A stretch of DNA of 64,000 nt from Strigamia acuminata (lineage: Eukaryota > Arthropoda > Chilopoda > Geophilomorpha > Linotaeniidae). Shown here piece by piece: positions 40,313 through 51,167 of this stretch. Made by a program: the position numbers and the translations under genes. Within the stretch, counting starts at the first letter, position 1. Each line of letters begins with the position of its first letter. Below the pieces are notes generated by a model. It was not told the origin of the DNA. It searched no databases and was given only the letters and a program-made list of their open reading frames with translations. The stretch is taken from the NCBI GenBank assembly GCA_949358305.1, contig OX442323.1, positions 1,056,001 through 1,120,000 on the forward strand. Reading direction: 5' to 3'.

Positions 40313-40791
40313 TAAAGCGATTTCCTGGCCAAAACATCGGTTAGAGAGGAGTTGACGAGTGTCTAAACAGGTGCGCGACACCGACCTGCGTGCGCCATGT
40401 TTAATATCACATAAAAGTGTACACGCTTCGAGGCTAACAACTGCACTCGGAAAAAGATAGGATAAATCATTGTTGGATTTCAATGATTTGTCCTTTACAT
40501 TATAAAATAAAAGCAATGACATTCATAATCGATAACTAAGCAATAATAACAATACAGGACTCGCTCTTTTGAGCAGACGATGTTATCAGCGCATGCTGCT
40601 AAATGGAAACGTTCAACCGCGGTACAGAACCAGCATTAATAAAAATCGAGATCGATTGAACGCGACATCGAGACATTAAATAGCAGCACCTTCATTACAC
40701 ATATCCGGAAAGTGTGTAATGTAAATATTCACAAACTATACAATATGGCGACAAACAACCAAACACACAATATTTCCACCACAACTCAATA
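40313..40791 (-). repeat. CE3 5' LTR
   Basis: 479 bp; differs from 33767-34245 at one base by eye (AGAGAGG against AGAAAGG). Confidence 0.92.
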
Positions 40792-41400
40792 ATATGTTGC
40801 TGAGGACTTTGCTCACGGTCGCGCGTCGACGTCGAAACGTGTCGAAACGAGCCGAAAAATGCAGGCAACCACGCGCGCGTCATGGGGTTTAAATAAGTGA
40901 ACGGATGTCGGTGCGGAAACTTATTTTCGGGACGAGTCGTTAGGGCTGCTGTCGTCGCCGCTCAACGGCCCCAACTGCTCCCATTCGCCGGTAGACCGAG
41001 CGAGAACGGGTGCGTTCTATTTCCGATTCATTTATTTATTATTTTGACCGACCCGAAGGCCAGTCTGAGACCGAGAGAGGTGTTTGTTTAGAAAGGACCC
41101 CCTATCGCCATACGCGAGAACCCGGCTACCACGCCGCTCGGCGGGTACTGCGCCGCTCGACCAAGCGGCGGGCCCGAGTTCCGCATTCGATCTGAAAGCG
41201 TTCGTGAAGCCCGTTGAACGTGTTCGGAGAGACTTCCGTCGACTATGACGGCGCCAGACCACCGGGAGATGGAAATAAAATATGAAACGATTGGTTTTCT
41301 ATAAAACTTTTATGGCAGTGAGTTGCGGCGAAGATAATTTAATTAATGATTGGAGCACGTGGCACAAAATTAATTCTACGATCGGGAAATGCATTTCTAT
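40792..41400 (+). repeat. Satellite unit 10 (type 2), CE3 right flank
   Basis: Begins with target duplication ATATG and continues the unit cut by CE3: hairpin core at about 40925, (TTTA)n and GACCGACC-CGAA-GGCCAGTC at 41045, 'GATAATTTAATTAATGATTGG' at 41333. No gene is seen. Confidence 0.7.
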
Positions 41401-42114
41401 TTTTTAGACTTCTAAACCTTGTGTTTAGAAAGTCTAATAATGAAACGGCTCTGTCTGTCCGTCTTCGACGTCCGGTCACGTGACCTGTATGTAATGTTTC
41501 TACTTCCGGTACTTCCGGTTTGTGTAATATCCCAAAAAAATGAATTAAAAAATTAATCGGACGATTGGAAAGTAGACTTTTCTGGTGCAGTTTTTGGTCT
41601 ATTTTCCAATTATAAATATGAAATTGGCATTAAATATAGTTAAAAAGAAGAAAATGCTAAATTACGGCGAAATGTAATGGAAAACAGCGCCACTCGGCGG
41701 ATCCCGTAAGCTATAATGGAGGCAGAAATCTTCGTCGCAAACTGAAAAATGTTGTTTTCTATCTCGAAATGAGATTTATAAATTTTGAAATCAGTCTCAT
41801 TCGACTGGAAATCCAAATCTGCACCTGCCTGTATCTTTTATTTTTCAATTTGGTCAAGAAAAAGTACCGTTACGATCCACCGAAGTCGGCGACCGCGTGG
41901 CAAATTTGGTGGGAAATTTGAAAAAGACTGATTTTTAAAACTGAACAATTTTAATGATTAAATGAGGTTTCCTACGTGTAATTTGGCGCTGAAAACGATG
42001 GCGTCATTAGTTTTTGGATCAAATATAGTTACAAAGGCGAAAAAAGCAATTTACGGCAAAATTTAAGTAAACCAGAGCGCCATCTGACGGAAGCCGTGAC
42101 CGAAACGTAATGTA
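41400..42114. repeat. Hairpin and an imperfect 390-bp direct repeat
   Basis: AGACTTCTAAAC and GTTTAGAAAGTCT (41405-41433) form a 12-bp stem with one unpaired T. The sequence 'AAATATAGTTA...GCGCCA..C..CGG' near 41632-41700 recurs degenerately at 42021-42090. Both copies end near 'GCGCCA', like satellite-derived DNA. No gene is seen apart from the gene C first exon that follows. Confidence 0.5.
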
Positions 42115-42530
42115 ATGTACTTCGTAATGAAAATTGGACAAATGGAAGTGAAATCTGAAAAAAAAGGGGTATCACGTTGAGATTCTCACTATTTGTTCAT
42201 TTTTTTGTTTATTTTTTATTTTTTTATTTGTTTTCTTTCCTTTTCCAGTCGTCCGCCGCTTCCATCCCGCGTGCGCCGACGGGCAGGTTGAAGACGGTGG
42301 ATCTTATAGTCCAAAGAGCGACGAAGGAGGAGGAACGAAAGAATGAAGGCAACAGAAACGTCCCCATGAGAGTCGAGATGCTTCCAGATGGAGACGTTCT
42401 TTTGTCGCATTCAGTGGTGAGCGCGTTAGTCCATGTGGGTGTGGTAAGAGTCACATCAGAAAAAGACGAAGGAGACGGCGACGAGTCTCAGAAAGAGAAT
42501 CGAGAGGCTGGCAAAGAAGACGCGGGATAA
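42115..42530 (+). CDS. Gene C: two-exon acidic protein related in design to genes A and B
   Basis: Exon 1 ends at 42168 (GGG|GTATCA) and exon 2 is 42249-42530 (CCTTTTCCAG|TCG), intron 80 nt, phase 0. In-frame ATGs at 42115, 42127 and 42142 are possible starts; 42142 gives MEVKSEKKG as first exon. The joined frame is 102-111 residues. As in genes A and B, a short basic exon ends in Lys/Gly, the second exon begins with TCG (Ser), and the C-terminus is rich in Glu, Asp and Lys. It lacks their clear coiled coil; the centre (MRVEMLPDGDVLLSH) could be a small folded part. It is convergent with gene D, ends 207 bp apart. No known family. Confidence 0.5.
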
Positions 42531-42584
42531 TAAAAAATTGCCCGTGTATTTGTAATAATGATAACAATAACAATGATTAATGTG

Positions 42585-42735
42585 GATTTTTTTTTGTTTG
42601 TTTGTTTTCTTTTTTATTAAAAAAAAAAAAAAAATTAAATAAATAGATAAATAATAAAAAGTAAAGAACAAATAAAAGCAAATGAAGAAGAGTTGGACAG
42701 TGCAAATTATGGGGAAAAAATAAAATTAAATAAAA
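42585..42735. repeat. A/T-rich spacer between genes C and D
   Basis: T and A runs plus TAAA/TAAAT repeats, with AATAAA signals on both strands suitable for the two convergent genes. Confidence 0.6.
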
Positions 42736-42736
42736 A

Positions 42737-43327
42737 CTAATGTCCATTGACGCCACCTCCATCGTTTCCGGCGGGCGCTTGGTAATCGTGTGCCTCCGCC
42801 CAATGAGTGACGAGATCCCCGGGAGAGGGCGTCGCCGCACAAAACGGACAGCGTCGCCCGTTGAGTCGGTGCACTCGTTTCAACGCCTAAGAAGAAAGGG
42901 GAAAAAATAAAAATACGAATTAGTTAACTAGTGTGTGAGTGAAGAGGATAATCGGACACTCACCGATGCCAGACAGACGAGCTCGCGCGAGAAATTTTTC
43001 ACGTCCTTGTGGATGTTGTGTCGCTGTCGCTGATGGCGAAAGACGTCGACGCAGAAGAATCCGTTCGGTCCTGAGGCACATGGGGCGGGGGAGAAGAAGA
43101 AGAAGAAAAAAATTAAAATAAAATTAAAAAATATTTATGTATATAAAATAAATAAAAGATATAGAACAAAAGATATAAAATAATAAGTAAATAAATAACC
43201 GTTTCTTACTATCGGGGTGTTTATCATCGCATAGAGCGCAGGAGTATGACCTGCCGCCACCCTCCTCTTGTGGTGCTTCCGCCATTTTCCTTTTGTTTGT
43301 GAGACGAGTAAACAACTGAAAGTAAAT

Positions 43328-43363
<36 letters not shown>

Positions 43364-43534
43364 TGATTGTGGTCGTGGGCGTGGTCCATTGACCGAGAAA
43401 TCACACAAAGCATCAAACTTACTTACCAACGAACACGAGGTGGTAGTGAGGATCAGACGGAAGATGAAACGCGCGCGTTTGATATAAGCTGCCGAACCAA
43501 AGTGTGTGTATGTCGTGAGCGGCTGATGTGACAT
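42737..43534 (-). CDS. Gene D: four-exon small zinc-finger protein
   Basis: Exons 43534-43427, 43315-43210, 43070-42964 and 42886-42737 have donors GTAAGT, GTAAGA and GTGAGT, and acceptors TTTCAG, CCTCAG and TCTTAG. Phases 0, 1 and 0 agree at every junction, giving 156 residues. If the first exon is non-coding, ATG 43285 gives 110. The second coding part carries CALC followed downstream by His residues (HQRQRHNIH). The last exon holds a clean C2H2 finger, CPFC...LVTHWAEAH, then a Gly/Asn-rich tail. Two Cys pairs with spaced His suggest two zinc-binding modules, probably for nucleic acid or protein binding. The intron before 43315 has an exceptional (CT)n tract. No named family is recognised. 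Confidence 0.65.
43331..43360. repeat. (GA)n microsatellite
   Basis: Uninterrupted GA repeat which, on the minus strand, is the pyrimidine tract of the first intron of gene D. Confidence 0.9.
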
Positions 43535-43539
43535 CTGGT

Positions 43540-43790
43540 GGCAGTCCGAGAACGATTTAAGTTTGAACTATGGAGCGTTGGCGAATGAACGGGTCTCTCT
43601 CGTTGGCAATCCTCGTTGTTCCGACGAATCCTGCTATCGCCGTCTTTGTGGTCCTCGTCACGGTCGTCGTTTTTATTTAACTCGAAACGAACGTTAATAC
43701 TAAGTTTCCAATGTGCGTAGACGCGCGTGATTCGCGCGTTTTCCACATGTGGTGCCCCCGTCACGCGTGAATACAAAACGTCGACCCAAT
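43540..43790 (-). other. Upstream of gene D
   Basis: A minus-strand segment near 43680-43625 reads NKND..DEDHKDGDSR, resembling the NKNE..NDHNNDGDDA segment of gene E. This may be a degenerate copy or a 5' exon. No full gene model could be built. Confidence 0.25.
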
Positions 43791-44847
43791 AAATTCCGAA
43801 ACTGGGCTAATCTTGTTTTATTCGCCCATGTGTGCTTACCCATATATTTTGTTTTTCAGTTTGTGGAAAAGTTCATTGCCTGTGGTTTTCGGCGCGTACA
43901 TGGCAAACGCGGGAAAATTTGCGGTGGTAGCGCGCTTTGGTGGCAATAAAAAAAAAAAACACCATAATGTTAAAAATGGGAATCCCGTCGGGTTTTTTTA
44001 CGAAACATCTTGCAGAAGCTTATTTTTGAACAAATTGTTTGGGGCTGCCGGTGCTTGTCGGCGCCAGCTGCCCCGTATTCTGTACAGAGAGAGACGTTCA
44101 AAAGAACATCTATTAACTCATACAGTAGAAAAACCACAGAAGTGAGTAAAACAATCGCGGAAAACCAAAACCCTCCGGATTTCCGCGAGGGCCAGGATTG
44201 GTCTGGATTACTGGAATCACTCTCGAAGCCCGTCGAATGCGTTGATGGAGATTCGCACCAACTACGACAGCGCGTGGCAACTGGAAGGTGAAATTAAAAT
44301 ATAAAACGGCGGATATTTTACAAAACTTTTGTATCGGTCGTTTGGTACAAAGATAATGTGATTAACTATTGGAATACGAACCGCGAAACCGATACCACGA
44401 TCCGAAATTTAAACTTTAATCGTCCACCCATTGTCGATCGCCAGACATCTATAAGCGATAGGTGCGCCCTTTTCATTTTCGTGTCGCTCCCCCAGAGTTT
44501 GTGGGTCTAACCTGACCTAATCTTACCCAATTCGAATCTGAATTTGAATCTAAATTTTGCGTTTTCTTTATCGTTTCAACATTATACGAGTTTCCTTTTG
44601 TTAAACAATTATGTTTTGAATTTTCGTAAGTGGTTGGTTAATTGCGTCCCGGTGCGTTGCCATAAACACAAAGCACTCTGCGGGCATTTATCCACGTTGA
44701 CGGACATTATTATCGACGCCCGCGTCGAAAGACCGTGTCGAGCTCATCGGCATCGCATCACACGCAATATCGCGCGCGCGAACGCGCTTGTGCGAGTATG
44801 TACGTCGCCGGGGACTCGGCTTCGCGGTCGCGCATCGACGTCGAAAC
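43790..44847 (+). repeat. Satellite unit 11 (type 1), CE4 left flank
   Basis: Hairpin core at about 44027 (GGGGC...GCGCC...GCCCC), 'CTCCGGATTTCCGCGAGG' at 44170, 'GATAATGTGATTAACTATTGG' at 44350, and the 'TTAAACAATTATGTTTTGAATT' region at 44600. It ends with the CE4 duplication GAAAC (44843-44847). No gene is seen. Confidence 0.7.
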
Positions 44848-45385
44848 TGTAGCAGAGGAAAGCGGCGCAGTTCGGTTTTCACACCGAAAAAGGAAGCGAT
44901 AGGCGTGTTTCACACACGTACGAGGCGACGACGATAACGGCAATGCGTACGAGACGGGCGCGCGGCTTAAGGCCGCTTATATGCGCTGGAGATGGACTAA
45001 AAGGTGTTCTAATAATGAACACTAACAACTAAAATAATAAAACATTTAATGGAAATGAAATAACTTACAAATAGGCTCCATTCTGGAGTTGAGAAAATCA
45101 CACAGCACAAAGCACTGTGTGCGGCCATGTTGGAAGAAAACAAGAGAGAGTGGGACACACTCTGGTGGCGATGCATGGCATTAAAAGAACATAATACATT
45201 GGGAATTGAATAGAAAGTCTAACGAATGCATGGTGCTGCATGCATAAATACAATCAATGATAATAAATATCGAATATTAACAAAACAGACTGGATAATTA
45301 TAAATGTATAAATATACACCGAAATGAAAGATCATTATGTGATTCTATATCACATCGAGACATGTCACGGTCTTATAGACCAACA
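44848..45385 (-). repeat. CE4 3' LTR
   Basis: 538 bp, same as 51697-52234 at offset 6849. Contains ATGGCCGC (minus strand), a YY1-like core, near 45124. Confidence 0.95.
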
Positions 45386-45394
45386 ATTCCCCCT
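45386..45394 (-). promoter_or_regulatory. CE4 polypurine tract
   Basis: On the minus strand AGGGGGAAT directly before the LTR. Confidence 0.8.
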
Positions 45395-45606
45395 ATCGAT
45401 GGAAATAGAATCAGGGGAAAAGCCTATGCAAAAACTGGAATTACAGTATAATTTACGGGAAAAGATAAATAATAAGGTCGAATCATCGAGCCGGGTACTA
45501 TCATTGAAAAACACTACGTAAGCCCGAATATTCCCTCAGAAACTCGATGATCCTCATAATCCGGTATAAGAAATAAAGAATGTCACGATAAGGTCTCGGT
45601 AAGAGT

Positions 45607-48600
45607 TCACAGTCGGAAGATGTTTGAAATTAGTGATCGCAGACGTTCAGAGCTGAGCCATTTGGTGAATATGTCTGCGACGTTCCGTTCACCGGACACT
45701 TTACGAAGATCAAAACATCCTGCCGTGAACCACTCCCTGAGCCAATGGTATTTGACGCGGATATGCTTTGTTTTAGCATTCTCCACGTCATTCGATGTAA
45801 ATTGAATACTGGCCAGGGCGTCGGAGTAAATAATCGGTCGCGAGATATGGTCGAGGATCGGAAATTCGGTGAAAATGTGATCGAGCCAGTAAGTTTCTTT
45901 CACACATTCAACTAGGGCGATAAACTCCGCTTCCATAGTTGAACATGCGACCGTTGATTGTTTTCGGCACGACCAGCCAATAGGCACATTTCCGATATAA
46001 GTTATGAAACCGCCGAAACTTAAAGACGTAGCCAAGTCGCTTGCCCACGACGCATCCGTATACGCCCAGAGCTGACTGGACGTGCAGCCTGAAAGTTCGA
46101 TGCAATAATCCATGGTGTTTGCCACGTATTGGAGTACTTGCAAAAGGGCACGAATGTGGGTTTTGTCGTAGCACGTATTGAATTGACTCAGCGAAATGAC
46201 GGAAAATAAGATGTCGGGGCGCGTCCTCGAAGCCAGAAACAGAAGCGATCCGATCAGTGATCGATATGGAAAGTCAATCAAGTTGTCGGTGGGTCCCCTC
46301 ACGAGTGTCGTCCCGGGTGTAACTGGGACTTTCACGAGTCGATTCGTCAATACTTCAAACTTCTTGACCAGTTTGGCAATATAGGCGCGTTGTGAAATAA
46401 AGGTGCGCCCCATATCTCGGATGAACTCGACTCCTAATAGTTTCGTGATGGGTCCGAGGTTGACGATATCGAACTTCGAGGTGATAAGTTGGATAATTCG
46501 GTTTAACACGGTGTCGGAAGCGTAAAACATAACAATGTCATCGACGTACACCAGCATGACTGCACAATTGCCGTAGATATACACGCAATTGCAGGCGGGC
46601 ATTTTCCGGAAACCGAGGGCTCGAAGTGACTCGTCCAACTTTTCGTACCACTGCCTCCCTGATTGGTGAAGTCCGTAGAGGGATTTAACAAGCAGCCATA
46701 CGTTGTCGGGATTCGTACAGGTTGCACCTGCCGGGATGCGCATGTACACCTTGTGCTTCAGGTCCCCGTACAGGTATGCACACCTGACGTCGAGGTGCGC
46801 ATCTTTCCACCCTTTCAAAACAACCAGAAGACAGAAGAAAAGTCGGATGAGCACAAAGTTTACGACCGGACTGAAGACCTCGTCGTAGTCCACTCCCAGG
46901 GTTTGTCGAAAGCCCTGGGCCACGAGTCTTGCGCGATAACGAGTTATGGTGCCGGCCGCGTCCGATTTTAACTTGAAAATCCATTTACAGCCCAACACTG
47001 TGGTTTTGGGCGGTCTCGGGACTTCAACGTAAATTTCTCTTTCTTTGAATGTCCCTAACTCCTCATCGATGGCTTCGCGCCATTTTGGGGCGTCATGAAA
47101 TTTTGGGATTTCGGCATACGATGACGGTTCCGTGCGACATAGATGTGCGACGTGACGAGGACCAGGAATCGTGGGCAGCGTGTGTTCCATATTGCCGAAA
47201 AAGAACAGTTCCGGGTCGTAGGGGAGATCGTTCATAACACAGAATTCTTCAACGTCTCGTCTCGAACGCAGTCGAAGATTCGGTTCCGGGAAATAATAAA
47301 CGTCGATATCGATGCAGCCGGGTCGTTGATCTTTCCGAAGATGCTCCTCCCGAACCCATCGTCTAAAGACTGTATCTCCGCCGATATAGCGCCAAAAGAA
47401 AGACGTTTTTCCCGCTGACGGGGCTGCAACATGAGTTGGACCAGGAGGTAACGGAGATAAAGCACCTTGATCGAAAATTGGCATCATTTGCTGCAAAACG
47501 TTTCGGCCATCTCTTCTACGTGTTGTGACAAAACGTAGTGGTGATCCCGGCGGCGAGAGTCCGGGAGAACTTGCTTGAGACGTTTCTGGTGAGATGTGAG
47601 GGGATCGAACTTGATGCAATTGTGCTGCGTCCGGTTGAATTGCCTCCTCGACGATCTGTCCAACATCTTCATCCGTGTCCTGTCCTTCCTCTTGATAAAG
47701 AATCGGGTATGATGCTGAGCGGCCCACGCTTGCTGAACTGGGCAATGCTAATGCACATGCATCTATAAGTTGACGTTCCGGAGTATTAAGTGGAGGAATG
47801 TGAACACAAGGAATGGATATCGATCTCGAAACCGATCCATTTCCATCGTCGTCATCATCATCATCAGATTCACCATTTGACGATCCGTCATCCGAATCTG
47901 TCCGTTTGGGCCAATCGACGTAATGTACGTCGTCGTCGAATGATACTCTTTGTTGTCGGTCAGCATCTGGATCGTCGAAAGTTTGATTTTGGCGACCATT
48001 ACGATTTCTAAGCAATTTTCGGTAGGATTGATACTCGTCTATTTTAACGTGAATGGATTCCGTTATCGAGTTATCTATGGGGTTCCACACACGATATCCT
48101 CGTGTTCCCGTTGCATATCCAACCAAAAATCCTTCCCAGGCCCGAGCATCGAGTTTCTTTCGGCCTGGTGCAGTAAAGTGTACCCAACATTTGGATCCGA
48201 TCTTTCTCAAATGTCGAAGTGATAGGGCACGTTGACGCCAGAGGATGTATGGCACTTCATTCTTTAATCGTGAATGTGGGCTGCGATTTTTGATGTAGGC
48301 GAATGTAACCGCTAGTTCAGCCCACAGGCCCTCTGGAAGTTGTGTTTCTTCGAGTATAGATCGAAAGTTGTCGGCCATCGTCCTGTTGATTCTCTCGGCA
48401 GTTCCGTTCATCTGTGGTGATGACGGATTTGTTCGCTGACCCTGGATCCCCTTTTCTTTAAGGTATTGAAGAAATTCATTGGACATAAATTCACCTCCTC
48501 TGTCAGACCGAATCGCTTTGATGCGGGTATTTGCAACCCGTTCGAGTCTGGCAACGAGGTCTTTGAAGCATTCAAAAACTTGTGATTTCTGTGCAAGGGG

Positions 48601-50610
48601 CGTTATCCAGGTGTATCTCGTCGCATCGTCGATGACGGTAAAGACAAAACGAGCACCACCAAAAGAGGTCACAGGAGCCGGCCCCCACACGTCCATGTGT
48701 AGAAGGTCTAGTGGTTGTGTCGTGCAAGGATGTGGATCCGGTTTGTGCGAAGCCCTAGTTGATTTTGCAATCCGACAGTGGTTGCAAGCCAGTTCTTGGC
48801 GTACTTCAGCTGGCTCGAGACCGTGCACATGATCGTTGTTCGCCAACAATCGCATCGCATTAGTGTGTAAGTGGCCAAGACGACTATGCCACAAACCAGT
48901 TGCATCTTTGATTGAAGCAGGATTGGCGATAACCTTCTTCGGGGATTGAAAAGGTTTCGGGATTATCTCTTTTTGTGACGGAGAGACATTGCAAGGATTG
49001 GAGATCACTGGCAAAGGTGTGGAAGGGATTTGCTGTATTACATCAGCATAGGATGGGGTAGGTGGCTCATTGTGGATAGGAGGTAAGGATTGCGGAATAG
49101 GCAATGGATTGGTCACTACCGGAATTGACTTCTGGTTTGGCATTGGTGGCATTTGAATTCTAAAGTCCGAAATGTCACGTTGCTTTGACTGTTGCTTTTT
49201 AGGCTTCGGGATGTTCTCGAATTCAACCTCTGTCGTTACGAAAGTCTGTACAGGCTCAGGTTGAGTGATTGGAGAAATCAATGTCGAGACAGCCGGATTA
49301 GAGCACAACCCGTCCACATAATAAAGGCCACTCTTCTCCCGTGCGCGTAGGATGGGACTCTCAATCGACGATTCATAGATGTTAACTTCACCATTATAAA
49401 TGTGGATATGGTGACGGGTCTTGTCGATCTTGGACACCGAGATCAAATTGGCTTCGAAGCTCGGCGCGTATAAAACGTTCGTCAAGACCACAATACTGTC
49501 GTAATCGTCTACGCGTGTCAATAATTGTACGGTTCCTTTGCCAGTAACTTGGGATTTTCCCTGGCCTAATTCAATGTCGAAAGGTACAATGTTCGTAAAG
49601 TCGGAGAACCATGATCGTACATGCGAGACGTGGTCTGTAGCGCCACAATCTACAATCCACTCGTTGGATTGCATAAAGTGAGCAACCGGGCGCTCAACCA
49701 CTTGCGGTGCGTTCACGAAGAAAATCGTCTTCCGCACAGGACGCGAGTTGCCTCGGGGACGCGTGTCATCAACTTTCGGCGCAGAATTCTTATTAGGCTT
49801 CTTGCTCTTACTTCTAGAGCGTTGGAACGAAGCCGAAGACTGATTTGGGTCAGTGCGCCGAGGAAGGGGACATTTGTTAGCGTAGTGCCCCATTTGGTCG
49901 CAGTTGAAGCACTTCACGGATGACAGCGGTCGTCGACGACGAGAATCATTCCGAGGTCGCGATTGGTCTTTGGCGGACGCGTGCACCGATGTTGAAGAAG
50001 AATTATGGGCCAAACCCATCGATTTGAGACGTAAATATTCGGATATCAACTGTTCTGAAACCTTGCTTGGCGTAAAGTCCGCCAAAGGCATGTGATAGAT
50101 GGCGAATGTCACTTGGGCGTATTCCTGCGGTATGCGGTTTAAATACTGGTATGCATGATGCTTATCGGATACGTCTTCTTGAATGTCCTTAAGTTGGCGG
50201 ACGTGGTGGTCGACACGTGCGATGAAATCGACCATTTCCTCGTTCGCCTCGAGGTGAAGACTCAAGAATTGCCACCGCATGGCTGCCTGTCTCGCCAGAG
50301 AACTAGGGGCGTAGATTTTGGATAACGCTTCCCAAGCCTCTTTGGGGGTGTTACAGACATCCAACACAGAACGTTTCGCCTCGCTCACGTGGACGTAGAT
50401 AATGCCGAGTGCTTTATCCTTTTTCGTCGCGAATCGTTCTTTTTCTTTGTCGGTCAAAGTTAATAAATGTTCAGCCTCTTTCTCTTCTGTTACGTGCCTC
50501 CAGAGGCCCTCCGCTTTGAGGAGCATGCGCATCGAGCGCTGCCACGTTTCGTAGTTCGAAATGCCCAAAATAGGGATTTTTCCCATCGAGCATTCTCCTG
50601 ACTTCTGCAT
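45607..50610 (-). CDS. CE4 Gag-Pol polyprotein
   Basis: A single frame of 1667 codons, starting at 50610; a second Met 8 codons later (MGKIPIL) is also possible. Order: Gag with NYETWQRSMRMLL near residue 20; CCHC knuckle CFNCDQMGHYANKC near 235; retropepsin VDCGATDH near 320, with Cys where most copia enzymes have Ser or Thr; HHCC domain (WHSRLGH...CNHC); integrase with HMDVWG, SDRGGEF and the Glu of GTAERINRT; a long acidic, low-complexity linker; RT with FSPVVN, LYGLHQSGRQW and YVDD near 1355; RNase H with YTDASWASD and MEAEFIAL. No stop or frameshift interrupts it. This copy may be active. Confidence 0.96.
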   Translation of the reverse strand: MQKSGECSMGKIPILGISNYETWQRSMRMLLKAEGLWRHVTEEKEAEHLLTLTDKEKERFATKKDKALGIIYVHVSEAKRSVLDVCNTPKEAWEALSKIYAPSSLARQAAMRWQFLSLHLEANEEMVDFIARVDHHVRQLKDIQEDVSDKHHAYQYLNRIPQEYAQVTFAIYHMPLADFTPSKVSEQLISEYLRLKSMGLAHNSSSTSVHASAKDQSRPRNDSRRRRPLSSVKCFNCDQMGHYANKCPLPRRTDPNQSSASFQRSRSKSKKPNKNSAPKVDDTRPRGNSRPVRKTIFFVNAPQVVERPVAHFMQSNEWIVDCGATDHVSHVRSWFSDFTNIVPFDIELGQGKSQVTGKGTVQLLTRVDDYDSIVVLTNVLYAPSFEANLISVSKIDKTRHHIHIYNGEVNIYESSIESPILRAREKSGLYYVDGLCSNPAVSTLISPITQPEPVQTFVTTEVEFENIPKPKKQQSKQRDISDFRIQMPPMPNQKSIPVVTNPLPIPQSLPPIHNEPPTPSYADVIQQIPSTPLPVISNPCNVSPSQKEIIPKPFQSPKKVIANPASIKDATGLWHSRLGHLHTNAMRLLANNDHVHGLEPAEVRQELACNHCRIAKSTRASHKPDPHPCTTQPLDLLHMDVWGPAPVTSFGGARFVFTVIDDATRYTWITPLAQKSQVFECFKDLVARLERVANTRIKAIRSDRGGEFMSNEFLQYLKEKGIQGQRTNPSSPQMNGTAERINRTMADNFRSILEETQLPEGLWAELAVTFAYIKNRSPHSRLKNEVPYILWRQRALSLRHLRKIGSKCWVHFTAPGRKKLDARAWEGFLVGYATGTRGYRVWNPIDNSITESIHVKIDEYQSYRKLLRNRNGRQNQTFDDPDADRQQRVSFDDDVHYVDWPKRTDSDDGSSNGESDDDDDDDGNGSVSRSISIPCVHIPPLNTPERQLIDACALALPSSASVGRSASYPILYQEEGQDTDEDVGQIVEEAIQPDAAQLHQVRSPHISPETSQASSPGLSPPGSPLRFVTTRRRDGRNVLQQMMPIFDQGALSPLPPGPTHVAAPSAGKTSFFWRYIGGDTVFRRWVREEHLRKDQRPGCIDIDVYYFPEPNLRLRSRRDVEEFCVMNDLPYDPELFFFGNMEHTLPTIPGPRHVAHLCRTEPSSYAEIPKFHDAPKWREAIDEELGTFKEREIYVEVPRPPKTTVLGCKWIFKLKSDAAGTITRYRARLVAQGFRQTLGVDYDEVFSPVVNFVLIRLFFCLLVVLKGWKDAHLDVRCAYLYGDLKHKVYMRIPAGATCTNPDNVWLLVKSLYGLHQSGRQWYEKLDESLRALGFRKMPACNCVYIYGNCAVMLVYVDDIVMFYASDTVLNRIIQLITSKFDIVNLGPITKLLGVEFIRDMGRTFISQRAYIAKLVKKFEVLTNRLVKVPVTPGTTLVRGPTDNLIDFPYRSLIGSLLFLASRTRPDILFSVISLSQFNTCYDKTHIRALLQVLQYVANTMDYCIELSGCTSSQLWAYTDASWASDLATSLSFGGFITYIGNVPIGWSCRKQSTVACSTMEAEFIALVECVKETYWLDHIFTEFPILDHISRPIIYSDALASIQFTSNDVENAKTKHIRVKYHWLREWFTAGCFDLRKVSGERNVADIFTKWLSSERLRSLISNIFRL

Positions 50611-50788
50611 GCTGGAGTAAACTCAGCTCACCGCACAAAACGCAAAGGCTCAGAGAATGGCGACGGCGATGTCGTAGCACTGCACACAATGAAGCTCTCG
50701 GTGACACGAAACGAAGCACTGTCAAAGCGGATATCCGACAAAGGGGAACTGATGCTATAATCAGTTGATAACCCAAAGCAAGTGTCCC

Positions 50789-50899
50789 CCTAGCGTCCTT
50801 TGTGACCACCTGGGGCCGCGGGAATGCTAGGTGGCGCAGGGCTCAGCCTTGCCTTGGAATACAACAACAGCGGTGGACGGAATGTCCGAAGAGCTGTTG
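50789..50899 (-). promoter_or_regulatory. CE4 leader hairpins 2 and 3
   Basis: Hairpin 3: CCTAGC (50789-50794) with GCTAGG (50826-50831), enclosing GGGGCCGCGGGAAT (complement of the conserved core). Hairpin 2: CAACAGC (50865-50871) with GCTGTTG (50893-50899). CE5 has the same two stems with several paired changes. Confidence 0.6.
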
Positions 50900-51167
50900 C
50901 GAATCTAATAAGGACCCTCTCCAAAAATCTTAAAACTATCTTAATAATTAACAGAGTTTCACGACAGGGAAGGCGAAAAGGTCGGTGAATCTCTCGCGTA
51001 ACGTCACGCGAGCTCGTGATAAAGGCACGAGCGGGTTTTCTCGAAAAACCCGTTTGAAAAACGCAATTTGGATTCGAAAATCCAAATTCTTCTCGAATAA
51101 ATCGAGGCTCTTCACGAAAATACGCAAAAATCGTCGAAAAATCGCCGTGTTAATGAGTTCGGCGATA

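Larger units (their letters stand above)
33767..40791 (-). mobile_element. CE3, intact Ty1/copia element
   Basis: 479-bp LTRs (33767-34245 and 40313-40791) with one visible difference. The 5-bp duplication ATATG (33762-33766, 40792-40796) is confirmed by the uninterrupted paralogous site at about 29655. With these borders the LTR runs TA...TA rather than TG...CA. An 18-nt initiator-Met PBS sits 2 nt from the LTR. One 1623-codon frame has every copia domain. Same family as CE1. Confidence 0.95.
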
